Assembly: GCA_964436315.1 (NCBI GenBank)
Contig: CAYTCZ010000060.1
Span: 1-23,285 of the forward strand
DNA length: 23,285 nt
Direction: 5' to 3'
Source: CAYTCZ01 sp964436315
Lineage (GTDB): Bacteria; Actinomycetota; Thermoleophilia; Gaiellales; Gaiellaceae
The first letter of the stretch is position 1. Each line of letters opens with the position of its first letter. Under the pieces are notes generated by a model, which ran no database searches, was not told the DNA's origin, and was given only the letters and a program-made list of their open reading frames with translations. Shown here in pieces: positions 7,788 to 15,541 of this stretch. Made by a program: the position numbers and the translations under genes.

Positions 7788-9723
7788 AGTCGGTTGCGAG
7801 GAACTGCCGGCGACCGCCTGCCGCGAAGCCGGCCAGCAGCTTCCGCGCCTTGTCGAAGAGGCGCTCGGAGTACCACCGAGCGCGACGTTCATCGGGCCGA
7901 GGAGGCTTGCTTTCCTCGTCGATGATCTTCCTGAACGCGAGCCCGATCAGGAACGGCGAGGACCCGCTGAGCGGATCGCATTCGACGACGATGGCGAGCC
8001 GACGAAAGCCGCAGAAGGGTTCGCTCGCGGGGCCGGTATCTCGGTCGACGATCTCGAGCGGCGCGACGGTCACGTCTGGGCGCTCGTGCCTGGCAGGTCA
8101 ACCGCCGAGTCGCTGCCGGCTCACCTCTCCGGCGTCGTGCGTGGGCTGACGTTCGGAAAATCCATGCGTTGGGGACCGGACCTCCGCTTCGCACGTCCGG
8201 TCAGGTGGCTTCTGGCCAAGCTCGATGGCGAGACGATCGATATAGACCTTGACGGAGTCCCGTCGGGCTGCGTGTCCTTCGGTCATCGCTTCGGGAGGGG
8301 GGAGGTACGCGTCGATCACGCAAAGAACTACGTGGAGCTCCTGCGCGCGGTGAACGTCGAGCCTGATTCTGAGGTTCGTCGTCAGACGATCGTGAATGGC
8401 CTCGATGCACTTGGGGGCTGGAGCGATCCAGCGGGTGTCATGGACGAGGTGGTCTATCTGGTCGAATGGCCGGTTGTGCTCGGCGGAGAGTTTGACGCTC
8501 GGTACCTCGAGCTCCCTCGCCGAGTGATCGAGACCGCGATGCAGTCGCACCAGCGTTACTTCCCTCGTGGCGATGCAGGGTTCGCGTTCGTCGCGAACTG
8601 GGGTGATCCAGACACAGTTCGGGAGGGGAACGAGCAAGTACTCGAAGGTCGTCTCGAGGACGCCGCTTTCACGTTCCAGCGGGACGTCGCTCTCGGAATT
8701 GACGAGCTCGCGAACCGCCTGCACGAGATCACGTTCGTCGCGGAGGTCGGGTCGTACGCGCAGAGAACCGAGCGACTCGTGAAGTTGGTCGAAGCCCTCG
8801 GCGGCAGCGAGATGGAAGCTGAAGCCGCTCGCCTGGCAAAGGCGGATCAGGCCGCCGAGCTGGTGCGAGAGTTCCCCGATCTCGAGGGGATCATCGGCGG
8901 GACGTATGCACACCTTGCCGGATATCCTGACCCGGTCTGCTCGGCCATTGCGGAGCAATACCTCCCCGATGCTGCTGGCGGGCCACTTCCCGAAACCGAG
9001 TCAGGGCGGATGCTTGCGGCGGCCGATAAGCTCGACACGCTCACTGTTGCGTTTTCGCTCGGGGAACGTCCGACCGGTTCGCGTGACCCCTATGGACTCC
9101 GGCGCGCAGCGATCGGACTCAATCGACTTGCGCTCGAAGGAGGTCTCTCCATTGATCTGCCGTTGCTCGTCAAGCTCGATCACGATCTGTTGCTTGAGCA
9201 AGGCGCCTCCGTTTCCGATGATCCCTCCGATCTCCGAGGATTCGTCCATGAACGCCTCGAGGGCCTGCTCGATATTCCGGTTGAGTACGTTCGAGCTGCG
9301 GGCGACAGCGGGGTCTCTGAACTGGGAGCGCGTGCCCAGCTCGCGCTGGCACTCTCTGAAGCATCGTCGACTGAGCCGTTCGATCGGGTTTACGTCGCCT
9401 ACGACCGCGCCGAGAGGCTGGCGGGGCGAGCTGACGGAGCAGCTGCCGAGACCGATCGAAGACTTGCGACTGAAGAGGCCGAGATTGCGCTGTTCGACAT
9501 TCTGTCGCGGGTCCGACCAGAGCTCGAAAGGAAGGTGGCAGAGCGTGATTTCGACGGCGCGATCCAGGCCGGCGCAGAACTCGGGGCGCCGGTCGATCGA
9601 TTCTTCGACGAAGTGCTGGTGATGGCTGAGCACGAGGACGTTCGAAGCAACCGCCTGCGATTGCTCCTCGATGTCCGGGACACGCTGGGACTCCTCGGCG
9701 ACTTTTCTCACATTCCACGATGA
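7768..9723 (+). CDS. glyS: Glycyl-tRNA synthetase beta subunit
   Basis: This is the tRNA-binding subunit of glycyl-tRNA synthetase. TTG 7768 gives MPQLLFEVGCEELPA, the canonical GlyS N-terminus. The same frame is open back to 7654, but that part is only the shadow of glyQ. Family segments include GKSMRWGPDLRFARPVRWL, FGHRFGRGEV, VIETAMQSHQRYFP, FTFQRDVALGIDELANRL and TYAHLAGYPDPVCSAI. The C-terminal DALR-type anticodon domain ends FFDEVLVMAEHEDVRSNRLR. The length of 651 aa is slightly below the roughly 690 of E. coli but plausible. The start lies 20 nt inside glyQ, and the stop overlaps the ppsR start as ATGA. Confidence 0.95.
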   Translation: MPQLLFEVGCEELPATACREAGQQLPRLVEEALGVPPSATFIGPRRLAFLVDDLPEREPDQERRGPAERIAFDDDGEPTKAAEGFARGAGISVDDLERRDGHVWALVPGRSTAESLPAHLSGVVRGLTFGKSMRWGPDLRFARPVRWLLAKLDGETIDIDLDGVPSGCVSFGHRFGRGEVRVDHAKNYVELLRAVNVEPDSEVRRQTIVNGLDALGGWSDPAGVMDEVVYLVEWPVVLGGEFDARYLELPRRVIETAMQSHQRYFPRGDAGFAFVANWGDPDTVREGNEQVLEGRLEDAAFTFQRDVALGIDELANRLHEITFVAEVGSYAQRTERLVKLVEALGGSEMEAEAARLAKADQAAELVREFPDLEGIIGGTYAHLAGYPDPVCSAIAEQYLPDAAGGPLPETESGRMLAAADKLDTLTVAFSLGERPTGSRDPYGLRRAAIGLNRLALEGGLSIDLPLLVKLDHDLLLEQGASVSDDPSDLRGFVHERLEGLLDIPVEYVRAAGDSGVSELGARAQLALALSEASSTEPFDRVYVAYDRAERLAGRADGAAAETDRRLATEEAEIALFDILSRVRPELERKVAERDFDGAIQAGAELGAPVDRFFDEVLVMAEHEDVRSNRLRLLLDVRDTLGLLGDFSHIPR

Positions 9724-10580
9724 GTGAAGGCCCGGTCGAACTCCACGTCATCTCCGACGCGACCGGCGAGACGGCAACTCGCGTTGTGATGGCCGTCGAA
9801 CGACAGTTTCCTGATCTCGAGATCGAAGTCATCCGTCACCCGCGAATCACGAACACCGACGACGTGCAGCTGGCGGCGTCACGGGCACGTCGACGACGAG
9901 CCGTGGTCGTCTACACGCTGGTCGACCCACAGTTCCGCGAGGCGATGCGAACGCTCTGTCGCCGATACAGGCTCCATTACTGTGACCTGCTCGGTCATCC
10001 GCTCGAGGCCGTCGCCCGTGTCGCGGGCACGCCGGCGAAGGGAGAGCCGGATGCACGGCCGGTCCTCGATTCGTCGTACTTCAAGCGCATTGCTGCAATC
10101 GAGTTCGCGGTTCGATTCGACGACGGGCTCTCGACGCATCGACTCACGGATGCCGACCTTGTACTCGTTGGCGTGTCGCGGACGTCAAAGACTCCGCTCT
10201 CGATGTACCTCGGGTACCAGGGCTACAAGACTGCGAACGTGCCGATCGTGAAGGGAATCGCGCCACCCGAGGAACTGGGAGAGGTCTTGCCGGCTCGGAT
10301 CGTCGGACTCACTATCGAAGCGGAGCGTCTCGCCGAGATTCGTGGTGAACGCGTTCGGAACATGCGCGGAGGCCAACGTGATTACGCGGCGCTCACGGCG
10401 ATTTACGAGGAACTCGAGTACGCGGACGAGATTCACCGCCGCCTCGGCTGTCCCGTCATCGATGTCTCGACGCTCTCGATCGAGGAGACCGCCGGTCGGA
10501 TCATCCGACTCGTTGAACAACGGCTTCTCGAGGCCGGCCAGCCGAAGAAGAAGCGCCGGCGGAGGGCAGTCCGCAAGTGA
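9720..10580 (+). CDS. ppsR: PPDK regulatory protein (bifunctional kinase / Pi-dependent phosphorylase)
   Basis: The DUF299 family inactivates pyruvate phosphate dikinase (or PEP synthase) by ADP-dependent phosphorylation of an active-site threonine, and reactivates it by phosphate-dependent dephosphorylation. The 286-aa protein shows ELHVISDATGETATRVV at the N-terminus, RHPRITNTDDV, LDSSYFKRIAAIEFAVRFDD, and the P-loop-like GVSRTSKTPLS (residues 151-161) before YLGYQGYKTANVPIV. The tail is highly basic (KKKRRRRAVRK). The start ATG overlaps the glyS stop (ATGA), and its own stop overlaps the next start (GTGA). Target choice is clear from context: ppdK lies just downstream, so it is the PPDK-type rather than the PEP-synthase-type regulator. 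I place it in one transcript with glyQS and ppdK. Confidence 0.93.
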   Translation: MSEGPVELHVISDATGETATRVVMAVERQFPDLEIEVIRHPRITNTDDVQLAASRARRRRAVVVYTLVDPQFREAMRTLCRRYRLHYCDLLGHPLEAVARVAGTPAKGEPDARPVLDSSYFKRIAAIEFAVRFDDGLSTHRLTDADLVLVGVSRTSKTPLSMYLGYQGYKTANVPIVKGIAPPEELGEVLPARIVGLTIEAERLAEIRGERVRNMRGGQRDYAALTAIYEELEYADEIHRRLGCPVIDVSTLSIEETAGRIIRLVEQRLLEAGQPKKKRRRRAVRK

Positions 10581-10732
10581 GGCGGAGGCCAAAGATTCCC
10601 TTCTACTACTGGATGCTCTGGATCCCGCTTATCGGCATCGGACTGTTCATCTTCTATATCCTGCTGACCCCGGTCTGGATGGGAGTTCGCCTGATTGCGT
10701 GGCTAGCCGAAGGCAGACGCTCTAGGGTGTGA
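10577..10732 (+). CDS. 51-aa membrane protein between ppsR and ppdK
   Basis: An ORF with a GTG start reads MRRRPKIPFYYWMLWIPL, then a continuous hydrophobic helix (about residues 9-33, including GIGLFIFYILL), then TPVWMGVRLIAWLAEGRRSRV. Basic ends flank one or two membrane segments. Its GTG overlaps the ppsR stop (GTGA at 10577-10580), and its TGA overlaps the ppdK GTG (GTGA at 10729-10732). It therefore fills the gap exactly, with translational coupling on both sides. GGAGG at 10561-10565 is a plausible ribosome site. No family is recognised. The position suggests a role linked to the PPDK switch, or simply a conserved linker ORF; that is inference. Confidence 0.68.
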   Translation: MRRRPKIPFYYWMLWIPLIGIGLFIFYILLTPVWMGVRLIAWLAEGRRSRV

Positions 10733-13362
10733 CCTCGGTGAGGGGTTCGGGCAGGCAGAAATTCGTCTATGGCTTCGCGGAGGGGAGCACCGCGGGTCGA
10801 GTTCTCCTCGGAGGCAAGGGAGTCGGCCTCGCCGAGATGACCGCTCTCGGAGTCCCGGTTCCGGACGGATTTGTCGTGACGACCGAAGCGTGTATCGAGT
10901 ACATGCGTCGTGGTGACTTCCCGCCCGGACTTCAGGACGAGGTGGCCCAGCACATGAAGCTTCTCGAGGCTGCAACCGGGAAACGGTTTGGGGATCAGAA
11001 CGACCCGCTGCTCGTCTCGGTCCGCTCCGGTGCGGCCGTCTCGATGCCGGGGATGATGGACACGATTCTCAATCTTGGCCTGAACGACGATGCCGTCTCC
11101 GGTCTCGCTCGCGCAACCGCGAACCCGAGGTTTGCCTACGACGCGTACCGGCGGCTGATTCAGATGTACGGCGAGGTGGTCGACGGTGTCGATCGGGATC
11201 TGTTCGAGCGGGAACTGGCCGAGCTGAAGACCGAGCGTGGACGGAAGAAAGACACCGATCTCACGGCCGACGACCTCGAGGATCTAATCGAACGGTTCAA
11301 GCGACTTTACCGGTCCGGTACGAGTGCCGAGTTTCCGCAGGATGCCGACGTCCAGCTCGAGCGGGCTATCCGAGCCGTGTTCGATAGTTGGGAGACGCCA
11401 CGGGCGCAGGTCTATCGCCGAGTTCACGGAATCTCTGATGACCTCGGGACGGCGGTCAACGTCGTTCAGATGGTCTTCGGCAACACGGGCGAGGCCTCTG
11501 GAACCGGAGTCGCCTTCACGCGAAATCCTTCGACGGGTGAGCCGGGACTGTGGGGCGAATACCTCACGAATGCCCAGGGCGAGGACGTGGTCGCAGGCAT
11601 TCGGACGCCGGAAGACATCGCCAAAATGGTCGAGCAGCTACCCGAAGCGTTTGCTGAACTCGAGGAAACTCGGGTACGCCTCGAGGAGCACTACCGAGAG
11701 ATGCAAGACCTCGAGTTCACCGTTGAGGACGGGAAGCTGTACCTCCTGCAAACGAGGAGCGGGAAACGGACCGCCTCTGCGGCCCTTCGAATTGCCGTGG
11801 ACATGGTGAACGAGGGCTTGATCTCAAAGGAAGAGGCGATCGTGCGAATCGACCCCAGGCAGCTCGACCAACTCCTCCACCCGAGAATCGATCCAACCGC
11901 TAGTTACGAGGTCGTCGCCGTCGGCTTGAACGCATCGCCCGGTGCCGCGACCGGCCGAATTGCGCTCGATGCGGATACTGCCGAGGTACGCGGGATAGCA
12001 GGTGAAGATGTCATCCTCGTTCGACGTGAGACAACGCCAGATGACATCCACGGCCTCGTTCAGGCTGAGGGGGTTCTCACCGCGCTGGGTGGGATGACAT
12101 CGCACGCGGCCGTCGTCGCTCGCGGGATGGGGAAGCCGTGCGTCGCGGGTTGTGCAGAGCTGACGATCGACCTCGACGCTCGAACGATCCGACTCGGCGG
12201 ACTTGAACTCAAAGAGGGGGACGTCCTCACGGTCGACGGCGGAAGAGGCGAGGTGATCGCCGGACCTGTGCCGCTCCTTCCGCCTCAGATAAACGAAGAC
12301 TTCGAGACGATCCTCGGCTGGGCAGACGACCTCCGCGTGCTTCGGGTTCGGGCCAACGCCGACAGCCCCGAGGACGCTGCGAGGGCCCGCGCATTCGGCG
12401 CCGAAGGGATCGGCCTCTGTCGGACGGAGCACATGTTCCTTGGCGAGGATCGCGTTGCGGTGGTCCGCGAGATGATCATGGCGTCAACGGAAGAAGGCCG
12501 AAGGAATGCGCTCGATCGCCTGCTGCCTCTCCAACAAGGGGACTTCGAGGGGATCTTCGAGGCAATGAGCGGCCTCCCGATCACCATCCGGCTGCTGGAC
12601 CCACCGCTCCACGAGTTTCTTCCCTCGCTCGAGGACGCCGAGTCACCCGAGATGGCGAGGCGGATCCGCGGTCTTCAGGAGCAGAACCCGATGCTCGGGA
12701 CCCGCGGGTGTCGCCTCGGACTTCTGTACCCGGAGATCTACGAGACGCAGGTTCGGGCAATCGTGCGCGCCGCGCAGGCCGTGGAGGAGCGCTCCGGAGC
12801 GGCACCCCTCGTCGAGATCATGCACCCCCTCGTCGGCTTCGCCGAGGAACTCAGGCGTCTTCGCGAACTCACCGAGCAAGCCATTCAGACTGAAATCGGC
12901 GAGAGTGAGACGCTCGACATAACCATCGGCACGATGGTTGAACTCCCCCGGGCCTGTATCCGCGCCGACGAGATCGCCGAGGTTGCCGAGTTCTTGAGTT
13001 TCGGGACCAACGATCTCACTCAGACCACGCTCGGGTTTTCACGAGACGATGCAGAAGGGAAGTTCCTGACCTCCTACCTCGAGGATCGGATCCTCAGCTC
13101 GAACCCGTTCGAGACCTTGGACGAGAGCGGCGTGGGCGAGCTCATGCAGATTGCAGTTGAGCGCGCTCGACAATCGAGGCCCTCAATAAAGCTCGGGATC
13201 TGCGGCGAGCACGGGGGCGACCCTGCGTCCGTGTTCTTCTGCGCTGACCTCGGCCTCGACTACGTGTCGTGTTCGCCGTATCGAGTGCCGCTGGCTAGGC
13301 TCGCTGCGGCGCAGACTGAGCTTCGCAAGGCAGGCGTCGAGGCCGTCGCAGTGGGCGGCTGA
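10729..13362 (+). CDS. ppdK: Pyruvate, phosphate dikinase
   Basis: PPDK interconverts pyruvate + ATP + Pi with PEP + AMP + PPi, serving gluconeogenesis or reversible PPi-linked glycolysis in the cytoplasm. The 877-aa length is typical. The N-terminal ATP-grasp domain has LGGKGVGLAEMTALGVPVPD, SVRSGAAVSMPGMMDTILN, TRNPSTGEPGLWGEYL and KLYLLQTRSGKRT. The central swivel domain has GGMTSHAAVVARGMGKP, with catalytic H459 and regulatory T457, the site PpsR would modify. The C-terminal PEP/pyruvate barrel has GIGLCRTEHMF, LGTRGCRLGLLYPEIY, FGTNDLTQTTLGFSRDD and GICGEHGGDP, with catalytic C825. The start is GTG 10729; GTG 10738 is an in-frame alternative. It converges on a minus-strand gene 18 bp beyond its stop. 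Confidence 0.97.
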   Translation: MTSVRGSGRQKFVYGFAEGSTAGRVLLGGKGVGLAEMTALGVPVPDGFVVTTEACIEYMRRGDFPPGLQDEVAQHMKLLEAATGKRFGDQNDPLLVSVRSGAAVSMPGMMDTILNLGLNDDAVSGLARATANPRFAYDAYRRLIQMYGEVVDGVDRDLFERELAELKTERGRKKDTDLTADDLEDLIERFKRLYRSGTSAEFPQDADVQLERAIRAVFDSWETPRAQVYRRVHGISDDLGTAVNVVQMVFGNTGEASGTGVAFTRNPSTGEPGLWGEYLTNAQGEDVVAGIRTPEDIAKMVEQLPEAFAELEETRVRLEEHYREMQDLEFTVEDGKLYLLQTRSGKRTASAALRIAVDMVNEGLISKEEAIVRIDPRQLDQLLHPRIDPTASYEVVAVGLNASPGAATGRIALDADTAEVRGIAGEDVILVRRETTPDDIHGLVQAEGVLTALGGMTSHAAVVARGMGKPCVAGCAELTIDLDARTIRLGGLELKEGDVLTVDGGRGEVIAGPVPLLPPQINEDFETILGWADDLRVLRVRANADSPEDAARARAFGAEGIGLCRTEHMFLGEDRVAVVREMIMASTEEGRRNALDRLLPLQQGDFEGIFEAMSGLPITIRLLDPPLHEFLPSLEDAESPEMARRIRGLQEQNPMLGTRGCRLGLLYPEIYETQVRAIVRAAQAVEERSGAAPLVEIMHPLVGFAEELRRLRELTEQAIQTEIGESETLDITIGTMVELPRACIRADEIAEVAEFLSFGTNDLTQTTLGFSRDDAEGKFLTSYLEDRILSSNPFETLDESGVGELMQIAVERARQSRPSIKLGICGEHGGDPASVFFCADLGLDYVSCSPYRVPLARLAAAQTELRKAGVEAVAVGG

Positions 13363-13380
13363 CCTCAACGCCACGGGACC

Positions 13381-13653
13381 CTAAACGGAGAGGAGGATGA
13401 GACCCTCTCGAGGGTAAATGGCTGCGATCTCGTCAACCGGGACCACCTCGAGTTGGCGGGAGAACAGACCACCTCGGATGGCAATCCAATCCGGTCGATC
13501 GAGACGCGTGCCGAAACGCACCTCTTCGACGACGCCGCGTTTGCCCTCGCTCGTGTCGACGCGGAAGCCCTCGCATCGGCAGAGCCAGTAGTCAGGATCA
13601 ACGGGACAGTATCCCGGCAAACGTCGCCGTTTCTGGCGCGTAACGACGGCCAC
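13381..13653 (-). CDS. PRC-barrel-like conserved hypothetical protein (90 aa)
   Basis: The 90-residue product has a basic N-terminus (AVVTRQKRRRLPGY), then GYCPVDPDYWLCRCEGFRV with three cysteines. A C-terminal beta-rich stretch of PRC-barrel character follows: VVEEVRFGTRLDRPDWIA, RGGLFSRQLEVVPVDEI and IYPREGLILLSV. PRC-barrel modules bind RNA or protein partners in RimM and photosynthetic reaction centres; the role here is unknown. The start is GTG 13653 without a good ribosome site, so the exact start is uncertain. The gene lies on the same strand as the rhomboid gene, 182 bp downstream of it, and converges on ppdK. The overlapping 130-residue frame in the same interval is arginine/serine-rich and is a shadow. 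Confidence 0.6.
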   Translation of the reverse strand: MAVVTRQKRRRLPGYCPVDPDYWLCRCEGFRVDTSEGKRGVVEEVRFGTRLDRPDWIAIRGGLFSRQLEVVPVDEIAAIYPREGLILLSV

Positions 13654-13803
13654 GAGGTCACGCTAGCGAATGGGTCAGCTGGCGCAAGTGCCGGGCTGTG
13701 GATTCCCCTGGAGAGGTTCCGTCTGGAACTGGGGAAAGATGAAGGAACTTCCTGCAAATTGCGCTCGAATCATGTGGGAAACCGCCCCTGTGGACTGTGG
13801 AGT

Positions 13804-13820
13804 TCGTCGCTTCGCGACGA
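13804..13820 (-). terminator. Hairpin just after the rhomboid gene
   Basis: A perfect 7-bp inverted repeat (TCGTCGC, 3-nt loop, GCGACGA) begins 16 nt past the rhomboid stop on the minus strand. No T-tract follows. It is therefore either a U-tract-less terminator, which actinobacteria often show, or a chance hairpin. Confidence 0.35.
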
Positions 13821-13835
13821 GGAGCGACCGAATCC

Positions 13836-14681
13836 TTATTGGACGCTCGAGTAGGCGATAACGAGCGACAACGCCCCGACGGTGACGAGGCCTATCACGC
13901 TCGCCGCGGCGTTCGCCTGTCCCAGACGGGTGATCGCCAGCATCGCGAGAGCGCCTCCGATCAGTCCGCCGATGTGGCCGCCGACTGACACGCTCGAGAT
14001 GACGAAAGACAGGACGATGTTGAGGGCGACGATGAATAGCGCGCTCCCGCCGTACACGTAGATTCCCTGTCGTTCGAGCACGAGGCCCGCACCGAGGATG
14101 CCGAACACGGCGCCTGAGGCCCCGATCGTTGGCGTGTCAGGAGCGATGAGAAGTGCTCCCGCGGCTCCGGCCAGCATGGAGACGAAGTACACGCCGAGGT
14201 AGCGCAAGCTTCCGAGGTATCCCTCGACCCCGCGCCCGAACCACCAGAGGATCAGCATGTTGAAGCCGACGTGGATGAAGTTTGCGTGGAGGAAACCGGC
14301 GGTTACGAGCCGGTACCACTCCCCGTCGGCGACGAGCGGGCCAAAGAGCGCCCCTTCTCTGAACAACTGACTGTTGGCCGTCGCATTGAAGCCGTCGGCC
14401 TGGGCGAGCTGAAGGACGAACACCGCGATGTTGATCCCGATGATCGCCTTCGTGATCGGTGCCGTCGCGCCGCTGAGAAGCCCGGCGGAAAGGTTCCGCG
14501 TGTGTTGCTTTTGACGCTTCGTCGACTCGGTGCCGGCGCACTCGGGGCACTTGATGCCGACCGAGCTGTACACCATGCAATCTGTGCAGATCGGGCGATC
14601 ACAGTTCGAGCAGCTGACGGCCGTCTCGTTCCGAGGGTGCCGGTAGCACGTCGCCGTTTCGACGGAATCGGGCGATGCCAT
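13836..14681 (-). CDS. Rhomboid-family intramembrane serine protease with N-terminal zinc domain
   Basis: Rhomboids cut transmembrane helices within the membrane. The 281-aa protein starts with a B-box-like zinc module (about residues 12-48: CYRHPRNETAVSCSNCDRPI, then CTDC and CPEC). A linker and a six-helix rhomboid core follow. Core landmarks are EWYRLVTAGFLHANFIHVGF followed by N141, WWFGRGVEGYLGS, the nucleophile motif GASGAVFG with Ser189, and catalytic His236 in SVGGHIGGLIGG. Both catalytic residues and the His137/Asn141 pair are present, so the protein should be active. The start at ATG 14681 is clear. It is divergent from comB, with 55 bp between the starts. The substrate is unknown. 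Confidence 0.93.
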   Translation of the reverse strand: MASPDSVETATCYRHPRNETAVSCSNCDRPICTDCMVYSSVGIKCPECAGTESTKRQKQHTRNLSAGLLSGATAPITKAIIGINIAVFVLQLAQADGFNATANSQLFREGALFGPLVADGEWYRLVTAGFLHANFIHVGFNMLILWWFGRGVEGYLGSLRYLGVYFVSMLAGAAGALLIAPDTPTIGASGAVFGILGAGLVLERQGIYVYGGSALFIVALNIVLSFVISSVSVGGHIGGLIGGALAMLAITRLGQANAAASVIGLVTVGALSLVIAYSSVQ

Positions 14682-14736
14682 GCAGCCATCGTAACGACGG
14701 CTGTCTCAGGTGGCGTACCAGATAACGTCTCGGCGC

Positions 14737-15429
14737 ATGCGCGTTGATGTCGCGTTTACTCCCGAGGACCTGGCGGCTGCCTCGACCGCCATCGTTGTCG
14801 ATGTCATCAGGGCGACGTCAACGATCGTTGAGGCCCTCGCTGCCGGTTACGAGCGGGTTTTCTGCTGCGCCGAGGTCGACCAGGCCACTGACTTCCACGC
14901 TACCCGGGGGGAAGGTGTCCTCGGAGGGGAACGCAACGCCGTCGCGATTCCCGGTTTCGATCTCGGGAACTCGCCCAGCGAATACACCGAGCCCATCGGG
15001 AAGTCGGTGATCCTGACGACGACGAACGGAACTCGAGCAATCGTCGCTGCCGGGACCCACTGCGACCGTGTACTGATCGGCAGTCTCCTCAACCTGACCG
15101 CGGTCGTCGAATCAGCCAACGATGCGGGTGACGTTGTTGTCGTATGCGCTGGCAAAGAGGGAGCGTTCGTCCTGGACGACGCGTATTGCGCAGGCCGCGT
15201 GGCAGCGCTGCTCGACGGGGAGCGAACAGACGCCGCCCGGGCGGCCGTACGCATCGCCGAGTCGTTTCCCGATCCGGTCGAGGCCCTGAATGAAAGCGCA
15301 TCGGCAGCCAACCTGCGCGAGCGCGCGCTCGGGGCGGACGTCGAATGGTGCGCGCAAATCGGACTCCACGACGTCGTACCCCGGCTGAGTGAAATGGACG
15401 GCGTGATCGCCGAAATCGTGGCTCAGTGA
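14737..15429 (+). CDS. comB: 2-phosphosulfolactate phosphatase family protein (ComB-like)
   Basis: ComB hydrolyses 2-phosphosulfolactate in archaeal coenzyme M synthesis, and homologues are widespread in bacteria without coenzyme M. The 230-aa protein carries the family segments MRVDVAFTPEDL, IVVDVIRATSTIVEALAAG, LGGERNAVAIPGFDLGNSP, ILTTTNGTRAI, VVVCAGKEGAFVLDDAYCAG and a C-terminal ALGADVEWCAQIGLHDVVP. I chose ATG 14737 because it gives the usual N-terminus; GTG 14710 is in frame. No other sulfolactate or coenzyme M gene is visible in the window, so the physiological substrate is open and the gene name reflects family, not proven activity. The downstream gene starts 112 bp later with its own candidate operator. 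Confidence 0.85.
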   Translation: MRVDVAFTPEDLAAASTAIVVDVIRATSTIVEALAAGYERVFCCAEVDQATDFHATRGEGVLGGERNAVAIPGFDLGNSPSEYTEPIGKSVILTTTNGTRAIVAAGTHCDRVLIGSLLNLTAVVESANDAGDVVVVCAGKEGAFVLDDAYCAGRVAALLDGERTDAARAAVRIAESFPDPVEALNESASAANLRERALGADVEWCAQIGLHDVVPRLSEMDGVIAEIVAQ

Positions 15430-15518
15430 GTTCCTTCGGCTCTTCGTGCATTTAACCGACGATGGCGGCGATCGCCCTTCAAACGGAAGCCGTTCGACTC
15501 TGCTCGACGTGAGCGAGT

Positions 15519-15531
15519 GCTAACCGTTAGC
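15519..15531. promoter_or_regulatory. 13-bp palindrome, candidate operator
   Basis: GCTAAC-C-GTTAGC is a perfect 6+1+6 inverted repeat, 10 nt before the GTG of the CPTC membrane protein. A DNA-binding dimer of the TetR or ArsR type could sit here. The cognate regulator is not in the window, so the assignment is inferred from symmetry and position alone. Confidence 0.4.
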
Positions 15532-15541
15532 GTTTTCAGGA

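Noticed and set aside
6738..7892. Minus-strand 384-codon open frame
   Set aside because: It is antisense to recO, glyQ and glyS, which all carry conserved motifs on the plus strand. It is a high-GC shadow.
15515..15523. GAGTGCTAA, identical to one half of the CIRCE (HrcA) operator
   Set aside because: The required opposite half (TTAGCACTC nine bases upstream) is absent, and the downstream gene is not a chaperone. The overlapping GCTAAC-C-GTTAGC palindrome explains the site better.
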